From contig NZ_CP150144.1 in NCBI RefSeq assembly GCF_037963145.1, positions 3,534,001-3,598,000 on the forward strand: a stretch of DNA of 64,000 bases. The letters are read 5' to 3'. Positions within the stretch are counted from its first letter, which is position 1; every line of letters starts with the position of its first letter. The position numbers and the translations under genes were made by a program. Positions 25,732 to 34,368 of the stretch are shown here, piece by piece. This DNA is from Oceanobacillus sp. FSL K6-2867. GTDB lineage: Bacteria > Bacillota > Bacilli > Bacillales > Amphibacillaceae. The notes beneath the pieces are model-generated. The model saw nothing but the letters and a program-made list of their open reading frames with translations, made no database searches and was not told the DNA's origin.

Positions 25732-25840
25732 AACAAAAACACCTCCAAATGTCGATAAATAATTTATACGACTCTCGGGGTGTTTTTTCCTGTCTCATAT
25801 TATTGGGTCACTCTATAACAGCACATAGGGGTTTCTTCAT

Positions 25841-27178
25841 TTAAAACAGCAATAAGCCAATCGCGATCGGAATAAAGCTGAACATTAATATCATCACACA
25901 AAATCCCATAATATCGCGGATTTTTAGTCCAGCGATAGCAAGTACTGGAAGAGCCCAGAAGGGTTGGATCATATTTGTCCATGCATCGCCCCAAGCAACG
26001 GCCATAGCAGTCTTTGCTGTATCAGCACCGATTTCAAGTGCTGCCTGGATCATAATCGGACCTTGTACTGCCCATTGTCCTCCACCAGATGGTACAAAAA
26101 CATTTACAACCCCTGCGCTAATAAATGTGAAGATTGGTAAAGTATATTCTGTTGAAAAGCTGACAAACCATAATGAAATTTGTTCAGATAATCCGGAAGA
26201 AACCATCATTCCCATGATTCCGGCATAGAATGGAAATTGTACAATAATGCCTCCGGCGTTCTTAACGGCCTCACTTACTGTATCAAGAAAACGCCGTGGT
26301 GTTCTGTGCAGAATAATTCCTAAAAACAAGAAAATAAAATTGACAATATTTATGTTTAAGTCAAATCCATTAGTAATAAAATGATAGCCGACAAATATCA
26401 GTCCCATCAACCCGATTGATAGTGAAAGTACTTGGCTGTTTTCCAATCGTTCGGCCGGTGTTGCTGGCTGTGTCTGTATAGCCGGGGTATTTTTGTTCTC
26501 TGTTTCCTCTGAATCATCTTTCCATAGTGATGTATTTATTGTACTTAATGGATCAGCACCTTTTAATAAGTGTCGGTTAAAAATTGGCAGTGTTATCAAT
26601 AGTGTCATAACAATAAAGATATTAAATGGGCTGAACAATGTATCTGCGACAGGAATCAATCCCATTGTTTCTTCTAAAAAGTGTCCTGGGGTAGCAATGA
26701 GAAGTGGTACTGATCCGGAAAAACCGCCATGCCAGATAAGCATTCCACTGTAGGCGCTTGCGATTAGGATTCGATAATCAACTCCGGGAACTCGCTTTGC
26801 AACGTGAACAGCAAATAGAGCCCCAACAACGAGTCCGAAACCATAGTTTATTAAACAAGCAGCTAGAGCAACAAAGGTAACAAGCATAACCGCTTGACCT
26901 GGGGTATTTGCAAGACTGCTCAGCTTAGCTAAAAAGCGTTTCACAACCGGTGTGTTTGCTAAAATATATCCAGTTACGACTACAAGGGACATCTGCATGC
27001 CAAAAGCTAGGAGTTCCCAAAAACCATCCCCCCAATGGGTAACCATTTCCATTGGACCACTGTCCGTAAAGAAAACTCCTAATAAATACACAATGAAAGT
27101 TAACATGATTGCAAACAAAAAGGCATCTGGTAAATAGCGCTGTACTAATCTGTCAAAAAACGACGTTAAAGCTTTCAA
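25841..27178 (-). CDS. atoE: Short-chain fatty acid transporter, AtoE family
   Basis: 445-residue membrane protein with about a dozen helices, matching the AtoE short-chain fatty acid transporter family. Typical blocks are LINYGFGLVVGALFAVHVAKRV, AYSGMLIWHGGFSGSVPLLIATPGH and the C-terminal VFVPSGGGQWAVQGPIMIQAA. It is thought to import butyrate or acetoacetate-like acids. The start is TTG 27178, with GGGAGG about 6 bases before it. A cre-like site lies just upstream of the ribosome site, which would place it under CcpA. An IS element sits 30 bases beyond its stop; no thiolase or CoA-transferase genes are adjacent. Confidence 0.88.
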   Translation of the reverse strand: MKALTSFFDRLVQRYLPDAFLFAIMLTFIVYLLGVFFTDSGPMEMVTHWGDGFWELLAFGMQMSLVVVTGYILANTPVVKRFLAKLSSLANTPGQAVMLVTFVALAACLINYGFGLVVGALFAVHVAKRVPGVDYRILIASAYSGMLIWHGGFSGSVPLLIATPGHFLEETMGLIPVADTLFSPFNIFIVMTLLITLPIFNRHLLKGADPLSTINTSLWKDDSEETENKNTPAIQTQPATPAERLENSQVLSLSIGLMGLIFVGYHFITNGFDLNINIVNFIFLFLGIILHRTPRRFLDTVSEAVKNAGGIIVQFPFYAGIMGMMVSSGLSEQISLWFVSFSTEYTLPIFTFISAGVVNVFVPSGGGQWAVQGPIMIQAALEIGADTAKTAMAVAWGDAWTNMIQPFWALPVLAIAGLKIRDIMGFCVMILMFSFIPIAIGLLLF

Positions 27179-27524
27179 TAGAAATCCTCCCTTTGCAAGC
27201 GTTTTTTTATAATAGTATCATAAATCAAAACTGCAGCATGGTAAATTATATGCAGTTTTTAGGGAAATAGTATGATGCAGTAACAGAAAGATAGAAAAGT
27301 AGAATGAAGCATAATTAACAATGTAGTTAAATTTGTCGATTTTATTTGTATAACACACACATCATGTTATTTTTGTGTAAAATAGAGCTTGGTGTTTTGA
27401 CAGTTAGGAAAGCATAACAGCTTTACTAGCTGCATAAGTCAACTACAGCATTCTTCTAAAGCCCTGAAGAATGTCTGGTTTTCTAAGAAATACTATATAA
27501 ATATAGAAAGAGATGGTAGATTAT
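27179..27524. other. Divergent intergenic region, atoE / ydjM-like
   Basis: 346 bases without a gene. The visible items are the cre-like site at 27194 and an 8-bp dyad CATTCTTC/GAAGAATG at 27449-27473. No further gene-like frame was seen. Confidence 0.6.
27194..27207 (-). promoter_or_regulatory. cre-like site before atoE
   Basis: TGCAAGCGTTTTTT resembles the CcpA cre consensus (TGWAANCGNTNWCA) except at the 3' end. It lies immediately upstream of the atoE ribosome site on the minus strand; a road-block type of repression would fit. Confidence 0.45.
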
Positions 27525-28151
27525 ATGAATGGTACAGCACATGTAGCGATTGGAGCGGCAGCTGGTTTTGTCGTTGCCAATCAATTTGCATCAACTCCTG
27601 CTACAACACTACTTTTAGTAGGACTAGGGGGTGTCTCAGGATTAATGCCTGATTTGGATATTGATGGAAAGCTTCGGAGCAAAATCACGTTTTCCCATCA
27701 AGTAATTCAATCTGCTGCTCAGTTAATTGGTGCATTGATGATTCTGTATAGTCTATACGAGGGAACAGCAGCAGATCGCTATTTTGGTATCGGTATCGGT
27801 ATAGCAATGATGACATTATCGGCTTTAATTAAACAAAGACATATGCTGATTATTACTGGAGCAGGCATACTTGCTGGCAGTATCGCATTGCAAGAAAAGT
27901 GGCTGATGCTACTTGGGATTTACATCATAATAGCATCGTTTGTATCCCACCGGAGCTATACACATTCCATTATAGGAGCAATATTTTTTGGGTTTATTGC
28001 ATCTAACTTGCAGGAATCACTTGCGATTGAAGGTGTTTTCTACGCTTGTCTGGCTGGTTATATCAGTCATTTAATTGCCGACAGCAAAATCCTGCCTTTT
28101 AACAAGCGGGGAATTAAATTGTTTCTCCCGCTTTCCTCAAAGGATTTTTAA
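27525..28151 (+). CDS. YdjM-like membrane-bound metal-dependent hydrolase family (DUF457)
   Basis: 208-residue protein starting MNGTAHVAIGAAAGF with the family signature of an N-terminal His, a GxxGLMPDLDIDG acidic motif near residue 45, and HRSYTHSIIGAIFFG near residue 145. Conserved His/Asp residues in these places define the LexA-regulated, membrane-bound hydrolase family, whose substrate is unknown. About five hydrophobic segments separate the motifs. ATG 27525 is chosen because family members start at MxGxTH-like sequences; ATG 27513 is in frame. It stands alone between divergent atoE and the TRAP genes. Confidence 0.82.
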   Translation: MNGTAHVAIGAAAGFVVANQFASTPATTLLLVGLGGVSGLMPDLDIDGKLRSKITFSHQVIQSAAQLIGALMILYSLYEGTAADRYFGIGIGIAMMTLSALIKQRHMLIITGAGILAGSIALQEKWLMLLGIYIIIASFVSHRSYTHSIIGAIFFGFIASNLQESLAIEGVFYACLAGYISHLIADSKILPFNKRGIKLFLPLSSKDF

Positions 28152-28375
28152 AGGCAAAATAGCATTTTGATATCCATTTATGGATGTAAATCATTTTTTG
28201 ACGAGCAGTCGAATCTATGTATTTGGCTGCTTGTACAATTTTTTACGAATCAGACTATTGAATAAATATTGAAATTTTTCTGAAATAATATATAATTGGT
28301 TTAAGTATTTGGCTAACATTGGAAATCAAAAAAACAGCATAGTGTTCTAGTAAAGAAAAAAAAGGGGTTGAGAGG

Positions 28376-29368
28376 ATGTTAAAAAGAGTAATTTTGACAG
28401 CGTTTACATTAGGGGTGAGTGTATTTTTTCTTGCGTCGTGTGGTGGTGGGGGTACAAATATTGCAATTGGCCCGCCGGCGAGCGAAACAAATGCAGTATC
28501 TAAATTAATTTTAGAAGCCTATGGAATTGAAGAAAGTGATTATAGTGCTTATCAAGAAGGCTTTGGAGATGCAGCAGATGCGGTTCAAGATGGAAACATT
28601 GATGTTTCCATTGGTATTTTAGGGTTGCCTGCTGGTAATATTGAAAGTTTACAAGCATCTGTTGGTGATGTGAAAATGATCGGCCTGACAGAAGAAGCTA
28701 TTGCACATATGGAAGATAACAGCGGATATATGCGTTACACCATTCCAAAGGATACGTATGAGTTTATGGATGAAGATATTGAAACGGTTACAGCATTTGC
28801 TGTATTAGTAGCGAATACAGATACAATTGATGAGGAGCTAGGGTATGAGCTAGCGAAAAGTATGGTAGAGAATGCTAGTGAAAATACACATTCTCAATCT
28901 GTTCATATGACCCTGGAAAATGCACTGCAAGGAGCAGAAGGCTTACCAATTCATCCTGGTGCCAAGCGTTATTACGAGGAACAGGGGTTGACAGTAGAAA
29001 ATGAAGTTGCTGAACTTGGCTCAACAGAACGAAAGAATGATTTAGTTTTGGGAACGGGAAGTCAAGGAGGAACTTATTATCCATTAGGAGGAGAAATTGC
29101 CACGATTTGGAATAAAAATATTGAAGGATTAAATGTTACGAATACAGAGACCGGAGCATCTATAGAAAACCTAGCCAGTATCCGTGATGGCAACATGGAT
29201 CTAGGCATGACCGTTCACGTACCTGCTCTTGATGCTGTACATGGTGAAGGTGATTTTGAAGGAAATGAAGTTACAAATGCAGCATTTATCGGACATATTT
29301 ATCCGGAAGTCGTTCAAATTGTTACACGAGAAAATACAGGAATTACTAGCTTAGATGAGTTGAAGTAA
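28376..29368 (+). CDS. TAXI-family TRAP solute-binding lipoprotein with circularly permuted domain order
   Basis: 330-residue lipoprotein, lipobox FLASC with Cys22. Family TAXI proteins normally run: signal, LxIGTGxxGGxYxPxG..., YPEVVxxV..., xxDLK, then GKKVxxGxxGSxT...ILEAYGL..., ending in IPLHPGAxxYYKE. Here the mature protein begins TNIAIGPPASETNAVSKLIL (usual second half, residues 27-205, ending PIHPGAKRYYEEQG). After a linker (206-220) comes NDLVLGTGSQGGTYYPLGGE (usual first half, residues 221-330), which stops at TSLDELK, exactly where the normal protein would pass into the second half. Both halves are complete and in frame, so this is a circular permutation rather than damage. It has a good ribosome site and is followed by its TRAP permease. 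Confidence 0.9.
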   Translation: MLKRVILTAFTLGVSVFFLASCGGGGTNIAIGPPASETNAVSKLILEAYGIEESDYSAYQEGFGDAADAVQDGNIDVSIGILGLPAGNIESLQASVGDVKMIGLTEEAIAHMEDNSGYMRYTIPKDTYEFMDEDIETVTAFAVLVANTDTIDEELGYELAKSMVENASENTHSQSVHMTLENALQGAEGLPIHPGAKRYYEEQGLTVENEVAELGSTERKNDLVLGTGSQGGTYYPLGGEIATIWNKNIEGLNVTNTETGASIENLASIRDGNMDLGMTVHVPALDAVHGEGDFEGNEVTNAAFIGHIYPEVVQIVTRENTGITSLDELK

Positions 29369-29420
29369 CTTGCTAATAGAACGTTGTCTTAGCTTTTCAT
29401 ACGCACTATATGTAAAAGAG

Positions 29421-29457
29421 AAAAGGATCTTGAACGTAACTAAAGATCCTTTTCTTA
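29421..29457 (+). terminator. Attenuating terminator between TRAP binding protein and permease
   Basis: AAAAGGATCTT pairs with AAGATCCTTTT around a 12-base loop, followed by CTT. Its place between the binding protein and the permease suggests partial termination, giving more binding protein than permease. Confidence 0.75.
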
Positions 29458-29481
29458 CTACCTTATAAAGGGTGTGGTTAA

Positions 29482-31440
29482 ATGAAAGAAAACTCCCAGC
29501 TTGATGTTAAACAAATTTTGGAAAAATATGACCGAGAGAGTAATTATCGTATCAATATTGGCAAATGGGCTTGGGTTGTCTCGTTCCTAGGTGTGGCACT
29601 CACGCTATTCCATTTATATACAGGTTATTTTGGCACCCTTCCATCACAGCAGCAAGGAGCGATCCACTTAGGAACCGCCCTTGGAATTATGTTTTTGCTT
29701 TTTCCTGCAAAAAAAGGATTACAAAAGAAACAAAAATCGGTTCCTTGGTATGATGCGGTACTAGCATTTACTGCTATTTACGTAACGTATCATAAGATTA
29801 TTTTCTTCGATTCAATTCTCCAAAGCCGTATTTCAGGGTATGGCATGGTCGATACCGCTATCTCAATTTGTGGAATTTTATTGTTATTGGAAGCAACCCG
29901 TCGAACAGTAGGAATACCTATTGTTATTGTAGCTAGTGTTGCGATTCTTTATGCTGTTTTTGGCAACCATATGCCAACACAGCTGCTATCACATCCAGGA
30001 TTTGCAGTTGATCGAATTGCAACTGATTTATGGTATAAAGAAAATGGTGTGTTTGGCACACCGATTCAAATATCGGCCAAATTTATTTTTTTGTTTCTTT
30101 TCTTTGGGGTTATTTTAGTACACACAAAAATTGGTCAGTTTTTTAATGATATTGCACTTGCTTTAACAGGAAGATTTACTGGTGGTACCGCTAAAACTGC
30201 TGTAGTTGCAAGTGCACTGCAAGGAATGGTATCCGGAAGTTCAGTTGGAAATACAGTTGCCTCTGGATCGTTTACAATTCCGATGATGAAAAAGTCAGGC
30301 TTTAAGCCAGAATTTGCGGCAGCGACAGAGGCTTCGACGTCTACAGGTGGACAAATTATGCCACCAATTATGGGGGCAGCGGCATTTATTATGATGGAAT
30401 ATTTAGGTGTATCCTATGGAACAATTATGTTAGCAGCAATTGTTCCTGCTGCATTATATTTTACAGGTATTTTTATTGGAACTCATTTTGAAGCAAAGAA
30501 AATCGGTGTTATCGGATTACCGAAGGCTCAGCTGCCAGTTTTCAAGCAGTTAATGCTAAAAGATGGATACATGCTTTTGCCACTATTCATTATTATTGGA
30601 ACGATTATGGTTGGGTTTACGCCACAACGAGCAGCATTAATGGGGATTTTCACTGCTTTTATTGTTAGTTTAATTCGAAAAGACACACGAATGAGCTTTA
30701 AAAAAGTATTTCTTGTTCTGGAGGAAGGTGCCCGGGTAGCACTGCCGGTAATTGCAGCAGTTGGAACGGCAGGAATTATTGCTGGAGTTGTCAGTATTAC
30801 AGGATTAGGAGCTAAATTTGCCGCAAGTATCATTGCGTTATCAGGTGGTATACTGTTCTTCTCTTTAATTTTTACGATGGTTGCTTGTATTATTTTAGGA
30901 ATGGGACTTCCGACTACTGCTAATTATGTTGTTACAGCAACCATTGCAGCACCTGTATTAATTAATGATTTTGGCGTTTTACCAATTGCTGCCCATATGT
31001 TTGTTTTTTACTTTGGAATTGTTGCAGATATTACGCCACCAGTTTGCTTAGCGGCATATGCTGGTGCTGGAATCGCTCGGGCAAACCCATTTAAATCAGG
31101 GGTGACAGCTGTAAAGCTAGCGATAGCGGCTTTTATTATTCCGTATGTTTTTATTTATAATCCAATCCTATTGATGCAGGATATAACACCAGTAAGTATC
31201 ATTATCTCTATATTGACAGCGATAATAGGGATGACCGCAGTCAGCAGTGCTGTAGTAGGATTCTTTATACGCAACTCCTATTCCTGGGAACGACTGATTC
31301 TCTTTTTTTCAGGCATAATGCTGATTGTACCTGATATTTTAATCAGCATAATTGGTCTGGCACTTTTAATGGGGATTTGGTATATTCAAAAACAACGCAA
31401 GGATGATTCTGGGGAAATGAAAGCACGTATATCTATATGA
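29482..31440 (+). CDS. TRAP transporter fused permease (4TM/12TM)
   Basis: 652-residue integral membrane protein in which the small (DctQ-like) and large (DctM-like) TRAP subunits are fused, the usual partner of TAXI binding proteins. The first four or five helices lie before residue about 190. The DctM part then includes FTGGTAKTAVVASALQGMVSGSSVGNTVASG, PEFAAATEASTSTGGQIMPPIMGAAAF and GMGLPTTANYVVTATIAAP. These systems use a sodium or proton gradient to import carboxylated or other small solutes. The ATG has AAAGGGTG upstream. The substrate is unknown; amidohydrolase and carrier genes follow in the same direction. Confidence 0.93.
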   Translation: MKENSQLDVKQILEKYDRESNYRINIGKWAWVVSFLGVALTLFHLYTGYFGTLPSQQQGAIHLGTALGIMFLLFPAKKGLQKKQKSVPWYDAVLAFTAIYVTYHKIIFFDSILQSRISGYGMVDTAISICGILLLLEATRRTVGIPIVIVASVAILYAVFGNHMPTQLLSHPGFAVDRIATDLWYKENGVFGTPIQISAKFIFLFLFFGVILVHTKIGQFFNDIALALTGRFTGGTAKTAVVASALQGMVSGSSVGNTVASGSFTIPMMKKSGFKPEFAAATEASTSTGGQIMPPIMGAAAFIMMEYLGVSYGTIMLAAIVPAALYFTGIFIGTHFEAKKIGVIGLPKAQLPVFKQLMLKDGYMLLPLFIIIGTIMVGFTPQRAALMGIFTAFIVSLIRKDTRMSFKKVFLVLEEGARVALPVIAAVGTAGIIAGVVSITGLGAKFAASIIALSGGILFFSLIFTMVACIILGMGLPTTANYVVTATIAAPVLINDFGVLPIAAHMFVFYFGIVADITPPVCLAAYAGAGIARANPFKSGVTAVKLAIAAFIIPYVFIYNPILLMQDITPVSIIISILTAIIGMTAVSSAVVGFFIRNSYSWERLILFFSGIMLIVPDILISIIGLALLMGIWYIQKQRKDDSGEMKARISI

Positions 31441-31463
31441 AATATGAAGCCTTATAAGCTATG

Positions 31464-31504
31464 AAAATGGAGAGTTGAGCGTGAATGTAACTCTCCATTT
31501 TTAT
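31464..31504 (+). terminator. Terminator after the TRAP permease
   Basis: AAAATGGAGAGTT pairs with AACTCTCCATTTT around GAGCGTGAATGT, followed by T residues. Confidence 0.85.
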
Positions 31505-31720
31505 GTTGCGCTGCTATTTAGTTAATCGACTTCAAATAATGATAGCGCACACATGACGAAATTCGACAAAAATTTCAGATATTGTATTGATTTTTTAGAG
31601 GAAATGGGTTTATAATATCTAAAATTGCTCTAAACATTGGTTGTTATATAAAGGACCTGCTTGCATGGAGTGAATTTTCATAATAATAAAACTTTACATC
31701 TTAGACACGGAGGTCTTTTT

Positions 31721-32884
31721 ATGCTAAGCAATCCACTTATAGCTACAACGCTTATTTTTGCATTGATTGCACTTGGAGAGTGGCTTTCGATCATCTCCAA
31801 AGCAAGAATTCCAATGCTTCTTACCGCGATGGTAGGTTATTTGATCTGTATTTGGACGGGAATATTCCCTAAAGATATTCTTGCAACATCACAATTCGCT
31901 GCATTAGGGGCGATGTTAGTTGGACCTGCTATTTTACACATGGGCACAATGATTCCTTTTTCACTCTTGAAAACGCAGTATAAAGCTGTATTAATTTCGT
32001 TAGGAGGGATTACAGTTTCTGGTGTGCTCATTTTGATTATTGTCACATTTCTCTTTGACTATCCAACTGCGGTAGCAGGAATTGGTCCGCTCAGTGGAGG
32101 AGTTGTAGCACTAATTATCACCTCTGAAAAGTTAACAGAGATTGGGCTGACAAGCTTAATCGTTATTCCAGCGTTAATTGTTGCGTTTCAAGGATTATTG
32201 GGAATGCCGCTCGCGCAATATTTTCTAAGAAAATATGCGTTTACGATTCAAGAGCAGATAGATAATGGAACATTTAAGCCGATGGAAGATAATAAGCATA
32301 CAGCTACAAAGGAAACAGCTGTGAAGAGTCCAATTAAATCGAGTATGACATTAAAATTATTCTTTGTATTTGTAGGTGCAGCAATTGGTACGGCACTAGG
32401 TGAGGTAACACCAATCCATTACAGTCTTTGGTGTCTTGCATTTGGTGTAACAGGATTGAAGCTAGGTATCTTTGAACATAAATCACTGGAAAAAGCGAAT
32501 TCATTTAACTTAACGATGATTGCAATTATATTTGTTGTTATTGGAACAATGGCTGATGTTAGTCCACAGGATGTATTAAACAACCTGCCTAGTATCATTG
32601 TTTTGCTTTTGCTTGGTACACTCGGTATTTCATTAGGTGGATTTATCGTTTCGAAGCTGCTGAAGTGGCACCCATATAAGGGAATGCCTGTTGCTTTAAC
32701 AGCATTATTTGGGTTTCCGGCTGACTATATTCTTTGTGAAGAAGTAAGCAGAAGTATTGCAAGGAATAAAGAGGAAGAGGAAACCATTTTTAATGAAATG
32801 CTGACACCGATGCTAATTGGCGGGTTTACGACCGTTACCATTGCATCAGTAGTCATCGCGGGAATATTAGTTCAAACATTATAG
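31721..32884 (+). CDS. Polytopic membrane carrier, GltS-like, substrate unknown
   Basis: 387-residue membrane protein with about ten hydrophobic helices in two halves joined by a hydrophilic loop (about residues 190-220). Each half has a Gly-rich motif near its end: GPLSGGVVALIITSEKLTEIG and GMPVALTALFGFPADYILCEEVSRS. This organisation recalls GltS/ESS-type sodium symporters, but the assignment is not firm. ATG 31721 is preceded by GGAGGT at 6 bases; the frame is open further upstream to 31661. It is followed 21 bases later by an amidohydrolase, so the two are probably co-transcribed, and the carrier may import that enzyme's substrate. Confidence 0.7.
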   Translation: MLSNPLIATTLIFALIALGEWLSIISKARIPMLLTAMVGYLICIWTGIFPKDILATSQFAALGAMLVGPAILHMGTMIPFSLLKTQYKAVLISLGGITVSGVLILIIVTFLFDYPTAVAGIGPLSGGVVALIITSEKLTEIGLTSLIVIPALIVAFQGLLGMPLAQYFLRKYAFTIQEQIDNGTFKPMEDNKHTATKETAVKSPIKSSMTLKLFFVFVGAAIGTALGEVTPIHYSLWCLAFGVTGLKLGIFEHKSLEKANSFNLTMIAIIFVVIGTMADVSPQDVLNNLPSIIVLLLLGTLGISLGGFIVSKLLKWHPYKGMPVALTALFGFPADYILCEEVSRSIARNKEEEETIFNEMLTPMLIGGFTTVTIASVVIAGILVQTL

Positions 32885-32905
32885 GAATCGTTGGAGGGAA
32901 ATAAA

Positions 32906-34153
32906 ATGGGAAAAACAATAATTAAAAATGGATTGTTGATAGATGGAAATGGTGGAGAAATCCAACAAGGTGCAATTGTTGTTGTAGAAAATAATTGTAT
33001 TCAATACGTTGGTCCCGAAAGTGAGTATACTGCAGACGGTAATGAAGCAGTTTTGGATGCGCAGGGTGGAACGATTATGCCAGGTTTAATAGATACACAT
33101 GTTCATATGATGCTCGAGTTTTCACCGGTTGCAAAAAGGCTGACAACTCCATTTTCTTTTATGTATTACCAAGCTGCAAAATACCTGGAAGCAACATTAC
33201 ACGCAGGCATTACTTCTGTTCGTGATGCACTTGGAGCAGATCTAGGTGTGAAAAAAGCAATTGAAGAGGGACTTATTACAGGACCAAGAATGCAATTAAG
33301 TATTAACGCACTGACGATCACTGGCGGGCATGGAGATGGTTATACAGTCTCGGGTATAGAAATGGATCTTTTACCATCGGGTTACCCAGGAATGCCAAGT
33401 GGAAAATGTGATGGGGTAGAAGAGGTTCGCAAAAAGGCACGTGAAATGCTGCGTGCAGGTGCAGAAGTTATAAAGGTGCACGCAACTGGTGGTGTAACAA
33501 GTGCAACAGACCACCCGGAATTCACGCAATTTTCTCAAGCAGAATTAGAAGCAATTGTTGAGGAAGGTAAATTTAGAAAAGGTGTTAAGGTAATGGCACA
33601 TGCACAAGGTGCAGAAGGTATTAAAAATGCAGTAAGGGCTGGAGTACATTCGATTGAGCATGGAATCTTTCTGGATGATGAGGCAATTGAGTTGATGCTC
33701 GAAAAAGGTACATATCTCGTACCAACATTACTTGCTCCTGTTGGTGTTTTAGAAACAGCAGAGGAGGCAGGTATGCCTGATACTGCTGTAGAAAAATCAA
33801 AGGAAGTTATTGAAATTCATAAAGCAAGTATTGCAAAAGCTTATCAAGCTGGTGTGAAAATTGCTATGGGAACTGATGCAGGTGTTGTGAAACATGGAAT
33901 CAACCTGCGTGAGCTTGGTCTAATGACAGAAATCGGGATGTCCCCAATGGAATCCATCGTGGCATCTACGAAAACAGCTGCAGAATGTCTCGGATGGGAA
34001 GACAAAGTTGGAACAATTGAAGCTGGAAAACTCGCAGATATTATTATCGTGAAAGGTAACCCGCTGGAGGATATTTACTCGCTTGCTGACAATGATGCGA
34101 TTCAGATTGTAATGAAAGATGGAAAAGTAGAGAAGAACTTACTCAACTACTAA
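32906..34153 (+). CDS. Amidohydrolase-superfamily enzyme (imidazolonepropionase/prolidase-like)
   Basis: 415-residue cytoplasmic metal-dependent hydrolase. The binuclear-site residues are visible: DTHVHMM (two His), EVIKVHATGG (carboxylated Lys), MAHAQG and SIEHG (His each) and GTDAG (Asp). Flanking beta-sandwich segments lie at both ends (residues 1-60 and 365-415, with GKLADIIIVKGNPLEDI). The set resembles Xaa-Pro dipeptidase/imidazolonepropionase-like amidohydrolases that act on dipeptides or cyclic amides. ATG 32906 lies 7 bases after GGAGGG; TTG 32891 is in frame but overlaps that site. A strong terminator closes the unit. Confidence 0.85.
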   Translation: MGKTIIKNGLLIDGNGGEIQQGAIVVVENNCIQYVGPESEYTADGNEAVLDAQGGTIMPGLIDTHVHMMLEFSPVAKRLTTPFSFMYYQAAKYLEATLHAGITSVRDALGADLGVKKAIEEGLITGPRMQLSINALTITGGHGDGYTVSGIEMDLLPSGYPGMPSGKCDGVEEVRKKAREMLRAGAEVIKVHATGGVTSATDHPEFTQFSQAELEAIVEEGKFRKGVKVMAHAQGAEGIKNAVRAGVHSIEHGIFLDDEAIELMLEKGTYLVPTLLAPVGVLETAEEAGMPDTAVEKSKEVIEIHKASIAKAYQAGVKIAMGTDAGVVKHGINLRELGLMTEIGMSPMESIVASTKTAAECLGWEDKVGTIEAGKLADIIIVKGNPLEDIYSLADNDAIQIVMKDGKVEKNLLNY

Positions 34154-34156
34154 TAA

Positions 34157-34197
34157 AAATAGCTTTCCTTAAAATTTTAAGGAAAGCTATTTTTTAT
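34157..34197 (+). terminator. Terminator after the amidohydrolase
   Basis: AAATAGCTTTCCTTAAAA pairs with TTTTAAGGAAAGCTATTT, almost perfectly self-complementary, then TTTATTTTAT. It could work in both directions. Confidence 0.9.
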
Positions 34198-34271
34198 TTT
34201 ATATCTCTTCAAAAGGGAATTTCATTTTAACCCTTCACAATAAATTTAATATTTTACATTCAATTAACTCC

Positions 34272-34298
34272 TTCAATACTCTATAAATTTGCCGATAA
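34272..34298 (+). promoter_or_regulatory. SigD-like promoter of motA-motB
   Basis: GCCGATAA (34291-34298) matches 7 of 8 bases of the SigD -10 element; the -35 region (TTCA or TCAA around 34272-34276) is poor. It lies 70 bases before motA. Confidence 0.55.
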
Positions 34299-34368
34299 AT
34301 AAAGAAAGAAACTTATACGAACCTTACGATATTAAAATAGAGTCATTAGGTTTTTCAGGAGGTCAACT

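Larger units (their letters stand above)
24539..25810 (-). mobile_element. IS3-family insertion sequence, decayed
   Basis: About 1.27 kb bounded by imperfect terminal inverted repeats of roughly 32 bases. The left end starts TGGCCCAGTAAAACGGGATA and the right end, read on the minus strand, starts TGACCCAATAATATGAGACA; both go on to the identical AGAAAAAACACC/GGAAAAAACACC. Both ends begin with TG, as IS3 elements do. Inside are orfA and a disrupted orfB on the minus strand. No target duplication is evident (AAC before, CTC after). It sits between the EamA gene and the fatty-acid transporter stop without breaking either. Confidence 0.85.

Noticed and set aside
28376..29368. Two half genes of a TAXI protein fused by sequencing error
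   Set aside because: The whole 330-codon frame is open, has one start, a lipobox and a single stop, and each half is complete. A simple frameshift or deletion could not swap the order. Assembly error at the junctions remains formally possible and is listed as a refuter.
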